From NCBI RefSeq assembly GCF_030272615.1, contig NC_081411.1, forward strand, positions 158,636,471 to 158,700,470: 64,000 bases of DNA, written 5' to 3'. Positions 39,743-51,400 of this stretch are shown piece after piece. The first letter of the stretch is position 1, and every line of letters begins with the position of its first letter. The notes below the pieces were generated by a model. That model saw only the letters and a program-made list of their open reading frames with translations. It did not search any database and had not been told where the DNA came from. This stretch comes from Cryptomeria japonica. Lineage: Eukaryota > Streptophyta > Pinopsida > Cupressales > Cupressaceae. The translations under genes were made by a program, and so were the position numbers.

Positions 39743-39879
39743 ATCTTGCCTTTTGACTTTAGTTGAGATGTTTGACAAAACTACTTTCAAAGTCATAACT
39801 CAAAAATCTATATACTTACAAAATTTTGACAAAACTGATAGCATATACTTTTGTCAATGAAATAGTATATTTCAGATAT

Positions 39880-40087
39880 ACTCCCCTTATCAATATACTG
39901 TACAAAACTCTGATTTTACATGCTCAGTGATCAATGTTCTGTGTTAACTGCTTGGTTCACTACTTTGTTCTATGTTCCCTGTCAAAATTGACTCTGCATT
40001 TTAATACTCTATTCTGCTCGGTATATACTCCCCCTGTATACTGCATTCCCCTGTATACTTTGATACGATACTCACTCCCCCTTTTTT
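39880..40087 (-). promoter_or_regulatory. Cluster of four polypurine tracts (mPPT-like) in element C
   Basis: On the plus strand, ACTCCCCTTATC (39880), ACTCCCCCTGTATAC (about 40028), TTCCCCTGTATAC (about 40046) and ACTCCCCCTTTTTT (about 40074) are complements of repeated G-rich tracts, two of them joined to GTATAC. They lie between the end of ORF2 and the 3' LTR. Multiple PPTs in this place are a described hallmark of Sireviruses. Confidence 0.6.
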
Positions 40088-40101
40088 ACAAACATCAAAA
40101 C

Positions 40102-43100
40102 TTAGTTACCATTCGGTGGTGGCAACTGGTCAAAAATGGATTTGTACTTTGTCTTGGCATCGGTAAGGGTGGCAGAGATGGTATCCTTAACACTATCCAT
40201 AAGTGAATTCTGAGCTGTAAGGTTAGCTAACAGTGAAATTAGTCCATCTAAGGTGCTTCCCTCTTGCTAAGTGGATAGGGAGGTAGCTTTGTTGATCTAT
40301 TCTTGGACAGATGAAAGATCAGGATTGAATAATGTTTGAAGTGTTATTATGTCCATCCTTATCTTGTGCTCTTCATTCCTTAATTCCAATTGTTGAGCCG
40401 TGAGCTTTTGTAACTTTGTATAAAAATTCTGAATGGAAGTTGGCTCAGTGGTCAACTTATTTGAGAGATTGGTGATCTCTTTCTCAATCACTTCAGTTTT
40501 ATTTTTAATGTCCTTAATAAATAGAGAAAATGTACAGAGTTTCTGAAATAAATAAAGAATGTGCTTGAGTTGAGGGGACAACTCAGCAATAAATTTGACA
40601 AGTTTAACTTTGCCAATAGCAATAGCTTGTTGTACCTCTTTAATCATTTTAGCAGTGAGCTCTTTGTCCTTTAACTTGCTCAAATATTCGGATGCATCTA
40701 CTTCAGATGTCTCTATCTTTGTTAGGAGTTCATCCAGTTGAATGTGGATGGCTACATCTTTTGTTACTATTGCTTCAGGTAGCATATCTGTTAAGAGTGC
40801 TTTCACCTTCTGAAGTACTTTATTTTTCTTTTGAATAGCCATTTGCTTCTCTTGTTCAGCTTTGGCTTTGCATAGTTCACCAAAGTCAATGAGTGCTTGC
40901 CCTTTTAATTTGGAAATATCAACATTTGGCAACACTATTGGTTTTGACAAATCTAATTTGAAACTATGCTTTTTCATTTTCTTTTCTTTACCTTTTACCG
41001 GTTGGACTAACACAATGGCTTGTGAGGATTGTTGACCCTCGGTAGGTTGCTCAGTAGAGGCAACACTTTGGTCGGTTCCTTTAACCTCTGCAGTGTCCTT
41101 TGGTGTCTCCTTTGGTGCTTCAGTGCTTGGGGTTTTAGATGCAACATTTTCAATGCTAGATGGAACTTGAGAGGTCTGTTCAAGAGAAGTAGCTTTTCCT
41201 ATTGTTGACTTGTGACCTTTTGTGCCTTGCTCCATTTCCTAAGGGGCCTCAGTTGAAATAGGCTGATTGACCAGAGGATAGGGTTGAACTTGCTCCAAAA
41301 CTGATTCACTAGATAAAAGTTGGGCATATGCATTCCCTTCGATCATTTCTTGTTCAGGTGCCTCGGTGTCCATGATATCCTCATCAACTTGTATAGTGTC
41401 AGTAGGGTCTTGCTCGATGATATCAGGATCTTGCTCGGTGACATCAACTATTTCAACTTCAGCTTGCTCACTATCATCCTTGTTTCAAAATATTTCCTTC
41501 CATTTTTCTTTGGTCTCATTCTCTACATCCAAGTAAAGGCCATTCATCAATTTCAAGGCTCTTTGCTTGACTAGGAATTTTGTGTGGCAGTTTTTCAGAT
41601 GTTCAGTGATCTCATCTACCGACATGTCTAGGAAAAGGTGTACCAGACTTCTTTCTCTCATTTGTTTCTCTAAGTCAATTGCATACTTCCACCTATTGTC
41701 AATATGTAAATATAATTCATTTGGAAGTGACTTAGATACTTCCAGTGGGACCAAGCCGAATTTTAGAAGTGTGCAAATGACGACTTCTTCTATTTGTCTC
41801 TTTTCATCATCACATCTGGATTCATATTTTACATAGTTGAATGCTCCAAATCCACCATATTGCTTTAGATTAGTACAAAAATTGTCAACACTATGTACAT
41901 TTACCTTTTTCCTCTTAACAATCTAAAATTTACTTGCATCTTCAGATTCGGTGTCACTAGACTCTTTAGTCAAAATGAGTCTCCAAGTAGATTTCTTTTA
42001 AGTTTTTGTTACCTTGGGTGTGGCAACACTCTTTTTTTTCTTACTCGGTGATGTTTGCAAATGCTCTTGTGTTAGGTCGCTTTGCTGGAGGAGTCGGTGA
42101 TACCTTTGATGTATCCTGTTTCTTTCTTTTAAAAACTTTCCCTTTAGGCAATTCGGTGCTCAGTGTTATAGCTGCCTCTTGGGCTTCAGATTCCTCTTTG
42201 GTGATGGCTATAGTGCCCTTGACAGGTGTGGAGGAAGAACCTTCTCCAAATTTCTTCATTAATGTCTTGATCATCTTTGTTGCCTTCCTTGTAGCTTTGG
42301 GCACTACAATGCTCATTTTTACTTTTTCCTTCACTTCTTCATATGTTCCATACTGCAGCTCGGTAGCATGCCTTGGCAATGTCAGAAAAGCATCTATCTA
42401 TTGTTGTTTGATGTCAAAATCAATCTCATAACCCATAGGTGGCAAAGATTGAGTTCTCGATTCCACAGCATTAACATAGTAGTAATCAATGTCCACTTCA
42501 AAACATATGTCATCATTGTATTTCTCCACTAACTTGGGTGGAATTCTATATCTGTTATGCATCTTCTCTTGAAACTTGCTGAAATAATCATCCATAATAT
42601 CATTAAAATTATCACCTAGCTTCTTGATGAAGTCATTGATTTGATGGGTGATTGGTTGGTGTAGCTCCCAAACAACTTTACCGATTGATGGAAAGAATTT
42701 CTCAAAATAGAAAAACATGCATACTAGAAGTGATCCAAAATTTAGTGTATTAGCCAAATTGTTCTTATTTGGCTTCCTTATGGTATTGAGATTCTCAAAC
42801 AAGTTTTTCAACAATACCTCACATAAATCAATTTTCATGCCTTTCTTCACAATTTTATAAGCTAAGTCTACTACTGCATAGGGTACACTGTTTTCCCTTG
42901 CTGATTGGAAGAAACAATAACCTATTACTCTGATGGAAAACTTTAGCTCTGCATCTATTACATTGTTCAATTTCAGTCCCCTGCAATCAGATTCTACTCC
43001 AGTTAAACTGACCAATTCCTTTTGTGATATCATTTTCTAAGCTCGGGCATGATCATAAATGGTGCAAGAGCACCTAACCCAAATGTACACCAGGAGGTTA

Positions 43101-44830
43101 AAGATCATGCCATGAATCATTTCACTCATATTTGAGTTTATATGGTCATTTTAATGTATTTTGAGTCATTTTGTGAAGCATTGTAAGACATTTGGTCAAG
43201 ATGTGTATTTGAGTCCATTTTGACAAAATATGTAAAATTTGTTAAAAGTTGTCAAAATGCAACATTTGGAAAAGTTGTAAATGGGAAGTTGAAAGGTCTT
43301 GGAGGTAGTTATAAGGTCCAAACTGACCAAGATGCTATAAAATATTGTATTTGGTCGAACCAAGGGGAATGAGGAGGAGGTTAACAATTTTGAACAATTT
43401 ATGTATTCATAAGCTTGCCATTTTGATAGTTTCCATTGTTACTTTGTTGTTTTCAGGCCTTGTACAGACCTATACAACCTAGAAACTATGTATAATTATC
43501 ATGGTTATATAGTTATTTTAATTATCTTCCTTCTTGTTTTGGTTTGGAGTGATTACATTGAGAAACAAAGAAGTTATGGATGTTTTATGGATTGCAACTT
43601 CTAAATTTCCTGAAAAATAGTCATGTTGTAGCATATGGTACAGACGCATATTAAATATTTATGACCTCTAAATGGATTCATTGGAAATATGTGTGATTAA
43701 TATTTAATTGTCTTTTGGTTTGGGTTGATTTCATTCAGTTTTGAGAAAGTTATGAAAATTTTGGTGAAAACAGATTGAAAACCATAAATAATGGAGGTGT
43801 GTATGAGGGTTTGTTCATATCTCAAATTATAACCATGGTAAAAATCTAAATCTTAGTTATTCTGAGAGGAGATTAAAGGGGCTTTTAGATGGATTTTATT
43901 TCATATCAAATGGATTTGTATTTGAGAGATATTTGATGCCCTAGGTAGATTGGGCATGCACATTTCTTGTTTTTTCTATGACAGTAAAAATAGGTCTCAA
44001 TACGGGGGGAATAACTCAACAATGAACCGTTGGATTGTTCTAAATTTTTGATATGGCTTTAGAAACCTAGGTTTATACAGCCTCACCGAAGCGATCTTTC
44101 AAATATGCTCAGATTTGAAGTTATTAATGTCTGTGTGCATGTATAGAAAACTGTCATGTGAATAACTATCACTTTAATGATAGTGAATTGGATTCTTTCA
44201 ATGAACAATGAAGTTTACTGGTTTGCAAAGGTATAAATGATTGGATATGTTTGAGACAGCATTAATGAACCCCTTTAGCATGCATGAAAGTATGATGATA
44301 GATTGATATTGATGGAGAAGTTGTTTTTATGCCTTAAATGAATAGTTTGGAATGAACCTTGAAGGGTTCTTGAGTGAATGTGTTTGGAACTATGGTGCTA
44401 TGCATCAATAAATAGGGTAACCGGTGATCAAATGAATGATTTACTTGATTATCTTAAACGGTTGCTCTTCTAGCCACATGAAGTCATCATGAACTCTGCT
44501 TAGAACAAACTTGACCCATTGGGGTTTGAATACACGGGGATAGGTTAGGGCTTCGATCAATCCCTTGATTTTGATGTGTTCATATTTGCTATCCATTTTA
44601 CCATCGGTACACAATTCATCATATGTGTCTTTGATTTCAACATGACCTAGTTCTTCAACTCAACACTTAGTGAAGAATCTCACATCCTCGACTAATAAAA
44701 CTCTATCCGGAATGAGTGAAAATGCAGTTTTGTCATCTGGTTCAGATGCAATTTTGGGAGTTAAATAGTATTTTAGTGAGGGCTTTTCGATGTTCTCAAC
44801 AACAATAGGATTCCAGATCTTAGGTGCCAT
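40102..44830 (-). pseudogene. Element C ORF2: large protein of unknown function (broken, split by a solo LTR)
   Basis: It starts MAPKIWNPIVVENIEK at 44830 and runs to TAA at 40102-40104, about 1,125 codons once the 1353-base solo-LTR insertion is discounted. Frame 44830-42041 is constant on both sides of the insertion, then shifts once before 41754. In-frame stops are TGA 44660-44662, TAA 44441-44443, TAG 43037-43039, TAG 42398-42400, TAG 40297-40299 and TAG 40267-40269. The N-terminal half looks globular (a VKFVLSRVHDDFMWLEEQ stretch near 44480, then ISQKELVSLTGVES near 43020). The C-terminal half is acidic, T/E/P-rich, then a Lys/Glu-rich helical region with a long intact frame at 41235-40297 (312 codons). 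No RT, integrase, protease or envelope-like motif was recognised. I cannot assign a function. Confidence 0.72.
43060..44407. mobile_element. Solo LTR (1348 bp) inside element C ORF2
   Basis: It starts TGGTGCAAGAGCACC and ends GGTGCTATGCATCA, a TG...CA element with imperfect inverted ends. It is flanked by ATAAA on both sides (43055-43059 and 44408-44412). Removing it with one duplication (1353 bases, 451 codons) leaves the surrounding ORF in the same frame with a sensible junction, which independently confirms the boundaries. It has no coding. A solo LTR left by LTR-LTR recombination fits best; a DNA transposon with short inverted ends is the alternative. Confidence 0.82.
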
Positions 44831-45452
44831 TGCAGATTTCAGATAAATACTAACAAAAGATCCTTAGGGTTTGAAGACTTTCAAATGGAAGACGCTTTCT
44901 ACTTAGAAAATAATAACAACTTGATATGATCGGTAAACTATCTTGATAATGTGTTGTGATTGATGTAAATACCTTTGAATTTGCTTCGGAGGAGGTTTGA
45001 TCGCCTTTGATTCGCTTTGCTCTGCTTTCTTGAAAACTTGGTGAGTGAAAAATGACCACGCAATAGCTTTAAGTATTCATTATACCTCATCGGGCTTCAT
45101 GCAGTTAAGTCAGAAAACATTAAATGCACTTGGTACCACTACTTCCCTTTTTTTTGCTTTTACCAAGTAGCCAAACTTCCTGCATTTACTACCTAGATAG
45201 ACTTCCTATTTTTTTTTACCAACTTGACAGGTGTCCAAAAGACTTTGATAAAATTTCAAATTTTCTAATGCATCTTTAATTATGCAGATTTTGAATTAAG
45301 TATAAGATAAAATAGGAACTGTTAAGATTTGACCTTTTGAAAGAATTCAATCCCTTCATACCTTTACCGATTAATTTGGAATAGGTGCACCTAGCTCGAT
45401 AGATAAGGTGCTTTCTTCATTTGACACAATTTCCTTCTTTTTTCCAAATCAT
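44831..45452 (-). other. Inter-ORF region of element C
   Basis: About 620 bases separate the gag-like stop (45453) from the ORF2 start (44830) on the minus strand. No long frame with recognisable motifs is present. It may hold a leader or splice acceptor for ORF2 expression; this is inference. Confidence 0.4.
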
Positions 45453-46724
45453 CTATAATTTGCCTTTTATTTCCTCAATGTCTCCTCTAGGTTGATCTCT
45501 ACAATCTCTAGCCAAGTGTCCAACTTTGTGACAATGAAAACATGCCATACCAAGATTTCTCCATGATCTTCGGTTGTTCATTCTAAACCTTATAAAGCAG
45601 TTGGCACTTATATGTCCATATCTTCCAGAATATTCACACCATATCCTTGTATTGTAATCCCATGGTACTGCAGAATATTGTCGGTAAGGATCTGTGTGAG
45701 TTCGGTAGCCTCTAGCATTTGCTCGGTGTGCAAACCACATATAGTTATTTTGCTTAAACCAACACTCCTTGGTACTATGTCCATATCTATTGCAGTTTTT
45801 ACAAAACCCTTTGAATTTTGCCTTCTGATAATTGTTAATAGACTTTGTCCTACATTGGTTAGATGTGTGACCATATTTATTGCAATTGTAACAATAACCA
45901 TTAGACCTAATGACATTCGGTTTCTTACCTTTTCTAATTTGGCACATGTTAGTAGTATGACCTTGTTTTCCACAGTAGTTGCAAATAGGCTTCTTTCCTT
46001 TGATATTCTTCTTATTTCCAACTTGCTTTTATGATTCTCCTCTTTTGGTTGTATGAATTCCCTTCTCGGTAGAGTCTTTTCCTTTGTAACCAAGTCCTGC
46101 ATCTTTGTTGGGTCTTCTTGTATTCAGTTGTTCATCCAACATCTCTGATGATTCATAACTCTTCTTCAGTGTTTCCTTGGATTTCTTTTCTGTTTCAAGT
46201 TCATTGGTCAACCTTGATACCTCAAGTTTCAATTCTTGACTCTCATCATCTTTCAGATTTTCTTCATGATGTGCATAACCTAATTGATCTGACAGATTTT
46301 GTTGAATCCCAGTCAACCTTGTGATTTCATCATTGTTTTCAGATACTAATGCTTCAAGTTGTTGTTTTTCTCTTTCTAGTTCTCTTACTTTCTCCCCAAC
46401 TATCCTCAATGCATCAAGATTCTCAATCATCTGTGTGCTGAAATGTTCATGTCCTCTTTTCATTTCTTTTAGCTGATCAGTCAATGCTCTATTCTTTTCT
46501 TTTAGTTGTCAAATCATCTCTTCAGTCTCTCCAAATATACTTTTCTTAGATGATGTTTCAATTTGTTCCACTAGCTCTTGAGCGTCTTGTAAATCATCAG
46601 ATAATCTTCTTCTCACTTTCAATGATTTTTGCATTTGTCTTTGCATGTCTGCAATCACTTGATTAGCATGATCCAACTCTTCTTGTAGATACAAAATTCT
46701 TCGAGATTGTTTATAGCCTTCCAT
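45453..46724 (-). pseudogene. Element C ORF1: gag-like coiled-coil protein with five zinc knuckles
   Basis: One frame runs from MEGYKQSRRILYLQ at 46724, about 50 bases after the PBS, to 45453: 423 codons with only two nonsense codons (TGA 46509-46511, TAA 46029-46031). Residues about 10-215 are Leu/Glu/Lys/Gln-rich heptad-like sequence (for example REKQQLEALVSENNDEIT-type), predicted coiled coil. Five CX2CX4HX4C knuckles follow at about residues 248, 278, 308, 363 and 395. The fourth has Ser in place of the second Cys (CEYSGRYGHISANC). Zinc knuckles of this kind bind element RNA in gag proteins. Five in tandem is more than the usual one or two. The order coiled coil then knuckles and the position next to the PBS support a nucleocapsid role. 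Confidence 0.85.
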
Positions 46725-46772
46725 TGATAAGATCTTCCTCTTTAGGCTGTTAAACCCTTTTCCAAGATTCGA

Positions 46773-46784
46773 GCTCTGATACCA
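46773..46784 (-). promoter_or_regulatory. Primer-binding site of element C
   Basis: Plus-strand GCTCTGATACCA is the complement of TGGTATCAGAGC, the initiator-Met-tRNA type PBS, two bases from the LTR end CCTAACA on the minus strand. Confidence 0.92.
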
Positions 46785-46786
46785 AT

Positions 46787-47966
46787 TGTTAGGCCCAATA
46801 TGGAAAGCTAATGTACTGAGAGGGGAGGGGTGAATCAGTACTTCAAATTCTTTTATCAACAATATCTTCACTGTTATGCATAAACCACAAACTGTTCTAA
46901 CATAACATAAAGCTAAAACAAATAAATAACAATCATACATGATTCACTCCATAACACATATATTTTGGTTATGCAAAAACTCTTGGTTAGAGAGAGCAAC
47001 TGTGATGGGGATGGCACCCACAACTTCACTATTGCAATAATAAAGAGTGCTCAGTTAGAGCTACATGTTCAGCTATTTCTGATAGCTTACCCTGTTAGGA
47101 GTATCAAGATATTTAGATCTACCTTGCTAAAGGATTTTACAACACTTAAAATAAATGTTGCACCTGGTTAAAGGCTTTACAATTTATAGACTTTGTTAGA
47201 GTCTTTTACCCTGTTAAAGGTTTCTCTTATAACTTCAAAATATTACAATAAAATCTTTACAAATATCTACAACTTTACATCTGAAATGTTATAGCAGATT
47301 CTATGTGCTCAAAATGAGATTACCTTCCTTATAGCATACCTCGGTAACCCTTAAAGGAACTTGGTAAACCTTTCTATTTACTTTGTTCTTTGACTGTTCT
47401 CTGAAATCCTTCTCGGTGACCTTTGTGTCTCTATAACAGTCATAACACTCAGTGCTTCCTTTATGTATCATACATGTCTAGCTTCATACACCTCTATATC
47501 TCTCTCTCTCTCTGTCCTCCTTTTATCCTTAATCCATGTTGTATAATAGATCTCTTATGTCGGTGATCAGGTTCATTGCTTCAATCTTACAAACATGATT
47601 TATCGAATGAATAACCATACAAAATATTTCATTGGTTAGATGACCTCAAAATCATACACAATCTTTAAGTGCAATTTCCAATGTGATAACGGTTCTATGT
47701 TCCTCGATCTTGTAACACGTTTCCACATGTGTGTCTAGGTTCAATGAATCTGGTAACACATTTCACTTGGTGTATATCAACTCGATGTATCATTGTTTCT
47801 GCTTGGTAGACATGGAATGTTACTCGGTAGACAGCTCTGTGATTACTTTCTTCTATAACCGACTGTTCTATGCATACCGACTGAATGTTTCGGTAGTAGT
47901 AACCGACTAGAGTATATAGAATGACTTTGGATATAAAACTAATGGCAACTATAATAAGTAGTAACA
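46787..47966 (-). repeat. Element C 5' LTR (right on plus strand)
   Basis: It begins TGTTAGGCCC and ends AGTAGTAACA. It aligns with 38551-39742, with scattered substitutions and small indels, more diverged than A's LTR pair but less than B's. It is followed by CTATA, the mutated target-site copy. Confidence 0.92.
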
Positions 47967-47971
47967 CTATA

Positions 47972-48473
47972 AATCCTGCAACCTTAACAACAATACATAT
48001 ACATATATATATATATATAGCAGGCAAGTGATAGAATTTTGCAACGGCACATCTCACTCGCAATGAGTGATGTGATGTTGATTCTCCACAAAAATAGTCA
48101 AACAATATACAAACAATAGTCTATATCTCATGACATCATCTTATCATATGTACTCAAGAATGGGGTTAGTACATTCATAATATCATTAAATATATAACCA
48201 GCCTAATCTACAACATAGTTAAGCATGTATAATGCATCAGTAACATAAATGCACATAAAAACCATCAATATGGAAACTGATCAATCCACATAGATAGTAA
48301 GACAATATCCTCATACATAGAATCATCAGAGCAACATACGCGCACCTAATGTTAAACATTAAAATGAGTAACTAAAACATATGGAGTCCTAAACTTAACT
48401 TGAGACATCCAATAGGAATCTAAACAAATATATTAAGAGCAACACTTAGAATGGATCAAGGAAGGGCACTACA
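47972..48473 (-). repeat. Element B left LTR, part 2
   Basis: It continues B's left LTR after element C and aligns with the right LTR from about 57118 to 57820, ending GGGCACTACA at 48473. A short AT tract (47998-48018) stands where the other LTR has about 220 bp of expanded microsatellite. Confidence 0.85.
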
Positions 48474-48490
48474 TCCCCCCCCCCCCCCCC
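48474..48490 (-). promoter_or_regulatory. Polypurine tract of element B (16-G run on the minus strand)
   Basis: T followed by 16 C directly after the LTR end CTACA is, on the minus strand, a G16-A tract abutting the LTR start TGTAGTGCCC. It corresponds to GGGGGGGAGAA of element A and has been lengthened, probably by slippage. Confidence 0.85.
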
Positions 48491-51400
48491 TTGAATTCGA
48501 CTTACTCTTGGAAGTTACAAGGGTAAAGGTAACAACAAGCATTATTCAACCAAAACAATTTCTGCAAGCATGGACAAATTGTTAGTGTCTTTTACATGTA
48601 ATTACCAAAAGTAGGCCTATTTCATTATTTAAGGTCTCATCAATCCATACATATTATTTTAATTCAAACATCTGCTAACTCAAGGTAAGATTTCAACACT
48701 CGAATTTTCATTCTTTACCTTATTTGTCTAGGATAATGCATTTCACAAGAGACAACAAGTTACAAACCTCCTACTAGTTACCATATGTATGCTAAATTTC
48801 TATGATATTATGAAGGAAACTTCATTCACAAACAAAAAACTCATAATTTCTATCATCGAGTAGGCAAAAATCAAAATAATTCATACTAGCATGCCAACAC
48901 TCCTTTAGTATCTATTTGTACACACATAAGAAGATAATTATACATTTGTACAATATTTTCCGCATAAAGTCCCTAAATCACTGAAGAGGTCATAACACAG
49001 GTCTAAATGAAGGATAAATTTCTCAAAGGCACACCTTTTCAGGTCAATTTAGCCAAGACAACCAAAAATATTTAAAATTAGGTGACCTACTTATTTAGAA
49101 AAGAGGGATTCATGACACGTAGATAACATAATTTTCCACCATGCTTTCTCTATGTTACTCTGATTCAATCATCCTTATTTATATTAACCATGCATAAAAT
49201 ATTCACATAAGTTTTGAAGACATAAGATCAATCGACTGGTTTTTGCTCACATATTGGTGCGTCGTAAGCTACTCTATCCCAAGCACTTCTATATTTATTA
49301 GATTCGGAAATTTTCCAATACATTTACTTTACTAACATATTTCATCTATTTAACTAATATCATCATTGTCCAATTAAATGTTTAGTCTAGTGTAATTCTC
49401 TATGATGTTCTCCCTTGTACATACTATCAGACGTCTGATAGGAACATGATAGAAACAATACTTAACACATAATGAGGGTCCATAAGACATTCACATTTGG
49501 AATGGTCGCCATTAATAGTATAAGAGAAACCAGAAAGAAAAATACTCAAATCCAAAATCATGAAAAGAAGAAAATTTGTCGGTGAAATCCAATAAAGAAT
49601 GAAGTATGACAAGTGCCACTTAAAGGTAAATTAAAATAACAAAAGCAAGAAATTTGTGATCAGTCCAAGGTAAGGAAAATCCAAAACCACATTAACTCCA
49701 TCAATACCACTCACAAATCATAGAAAAACAAAACCAAATAAACAATTCATTCAATCCACATCACGAGGTTGCTAATGTTAGTCACACCAGAGGGAGTAAC
49801 CATTGCACAACACCCAAGGGTATGATGCCCTTGAATGAGTAGAGAGTGCACGCCATGCATTTAAGATCTTTACTTAAATTTCACACTTTCCTAATTTCCT
49901 TTAATGTAATGCACCCCTTTTAACAAAGGTCTATATGAGTATCTTTTAGGAAAGTGACAATTTCAAGGGAGAGATGGAGTAACTACTACACCCAAACTGG
50001 TTATTAACATAAATCTCTTTTGCATGTTAGCTATCTCTACTACGGTTGTCACAATCCTATTCATAGAACTTACTTTTCCTTGTCACATCATTCAATGTGT
50101 ACACACATTACCCTATTTAGACTCACTTCCTAACATTACTTTAAATGCAATAATTTATGGAACAAGTATTTTCAGCCTTTCTAGGGTATTATCATTTGGA
50201 AGACATATTACAAATTGATTCAATTCATTATCCTTAAATCCCACTAGAACTCTCATTGATTAAACAAAATATTCCTCCAAACCACACTAATCCTATTCAA
50301 AATCAAGAATTTTATTTTTATGAAAGGATGAAAGACACAATTGTATCATTCTCTATCCATGCCATGTATCAAGCTTTATTTTATATATCTACATTGTATG
50401 GTGGTATTCTCACTTATTGTTTTGTAAACACTTGCATCTACATAGACAAACATTCTATCTAGCTAGCTATTTTGCTTTTTAAGAAATTACAAATTGTGGA
50501 TTCTTTAGCTAAATCTTACACTTCAATGCAAATTTATTCTATGCAACTCTTTTAATGCATGCAAAATTTATTTCTACCAATGACAAATCAAGATAGAAAT
50601 AATCTTCTAGATGCATAAATATTTAACCAAATGAAGAGATGAGGGAGAAAGGACATTGCTAGTCAATCAACATACACACCCATAATTTTAAACATGAACT
50701 ATTCAATTCTTAAATATGCTATATGTAACTAATACAATCCTTCTACGATATGCAAATCCAGCTTCCCTTGGCATTTCCTAGTATTGCAGATGCACCTAGA
50801 ATTCCTTTCCATGAACGAATGATATAATTTCACCAAACATCATTTTCTTACATGATGAATCACACACAGGTAGAACACTCGATAATTCTTTTAGGTACCC
50901 TACATTACTAACCAATTTTGTGCTTCTCCAAGCTAAGCATATTCTATCAACTATCCTACTGAAGCCATGTATTAAAGGTATTCATTACGACCATACATTT
51001 AGAAACAACATAGTTATTCATACTTTAGAGGCATCCACCTACAAGTAGGCTATTACAAAAGAATTCGTTTTCACTTCTATATTGTAAGTTAGAAGAAATA
51101 GTACAACACCATCTAATGTAACTTTCACGGCCATAATCAAGTTCCACAGTAACATTCACCACCATATTTATAATTATCCAGCATACTAAGGGCTTAGCTT
51201 CACTAATACATGATCAATAACCAAATCTCCTTTCTAGACTATCACCATTATTGACATGCTTACTTAATTCCTCCCTAAATTAACTTAGCATGATCTCCAA
51301 TGACATAGTCCTATTCCAGTTTCTTAACACATATCTTACAACTCACGAATACATTCTATTTATCTATATATATATATTACATTAAAACCACTCCATATAC

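Larger units (their letters stand above)
38551..47966 (-). mobile_element. Element C: pol-less LTR retrotransposon with two own ORFs
   Basis: LTRs lie at 38551-39742 (1192 bp) and 46787-47966 (1180 bp). The 7.04-kb interior is read on the minus strand: PBS, a gag-like ORF (46724-45453), then a long ORF of unknown function (44830-40102), then several G-rich purine tracts and the 3' LTR. LTR ends are TGTTACTA...CCTAACA on the minus strand. No protease, integrase, RT or RNase H motif was found. Multiple polypurine tracts before the 3' LTR recall the Sirevirus group of copia elements, but that link is inference. It sits in the left LTR of element B and is itself interrupted by a solo LTR (43060-44407). 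Confidence 0.9.

Noticed and set aside
42006-42431. 141-codon plus-strand frame
   Set aside because: It is antisense to element C ORF2, which continues in the same minus frame on both sides.
43060-44407. DNA transposon or MITE with terminal inverted repeats
   Set aside because: The inverted similarity is short and imperfect beyond TG(G/A)TGC, and TG...CA ends with a 5-bp duplication fit a solo LTR better. Not fully excluded.
45612-46034. 140-codon plus-strand frame, and the shifted 164-codon minus frame 46102-45608
   Set aside because: Both overlap the zinc-knuckle frame 45947-45453, whose regular CCHC motifs identify it as the real coding frame.
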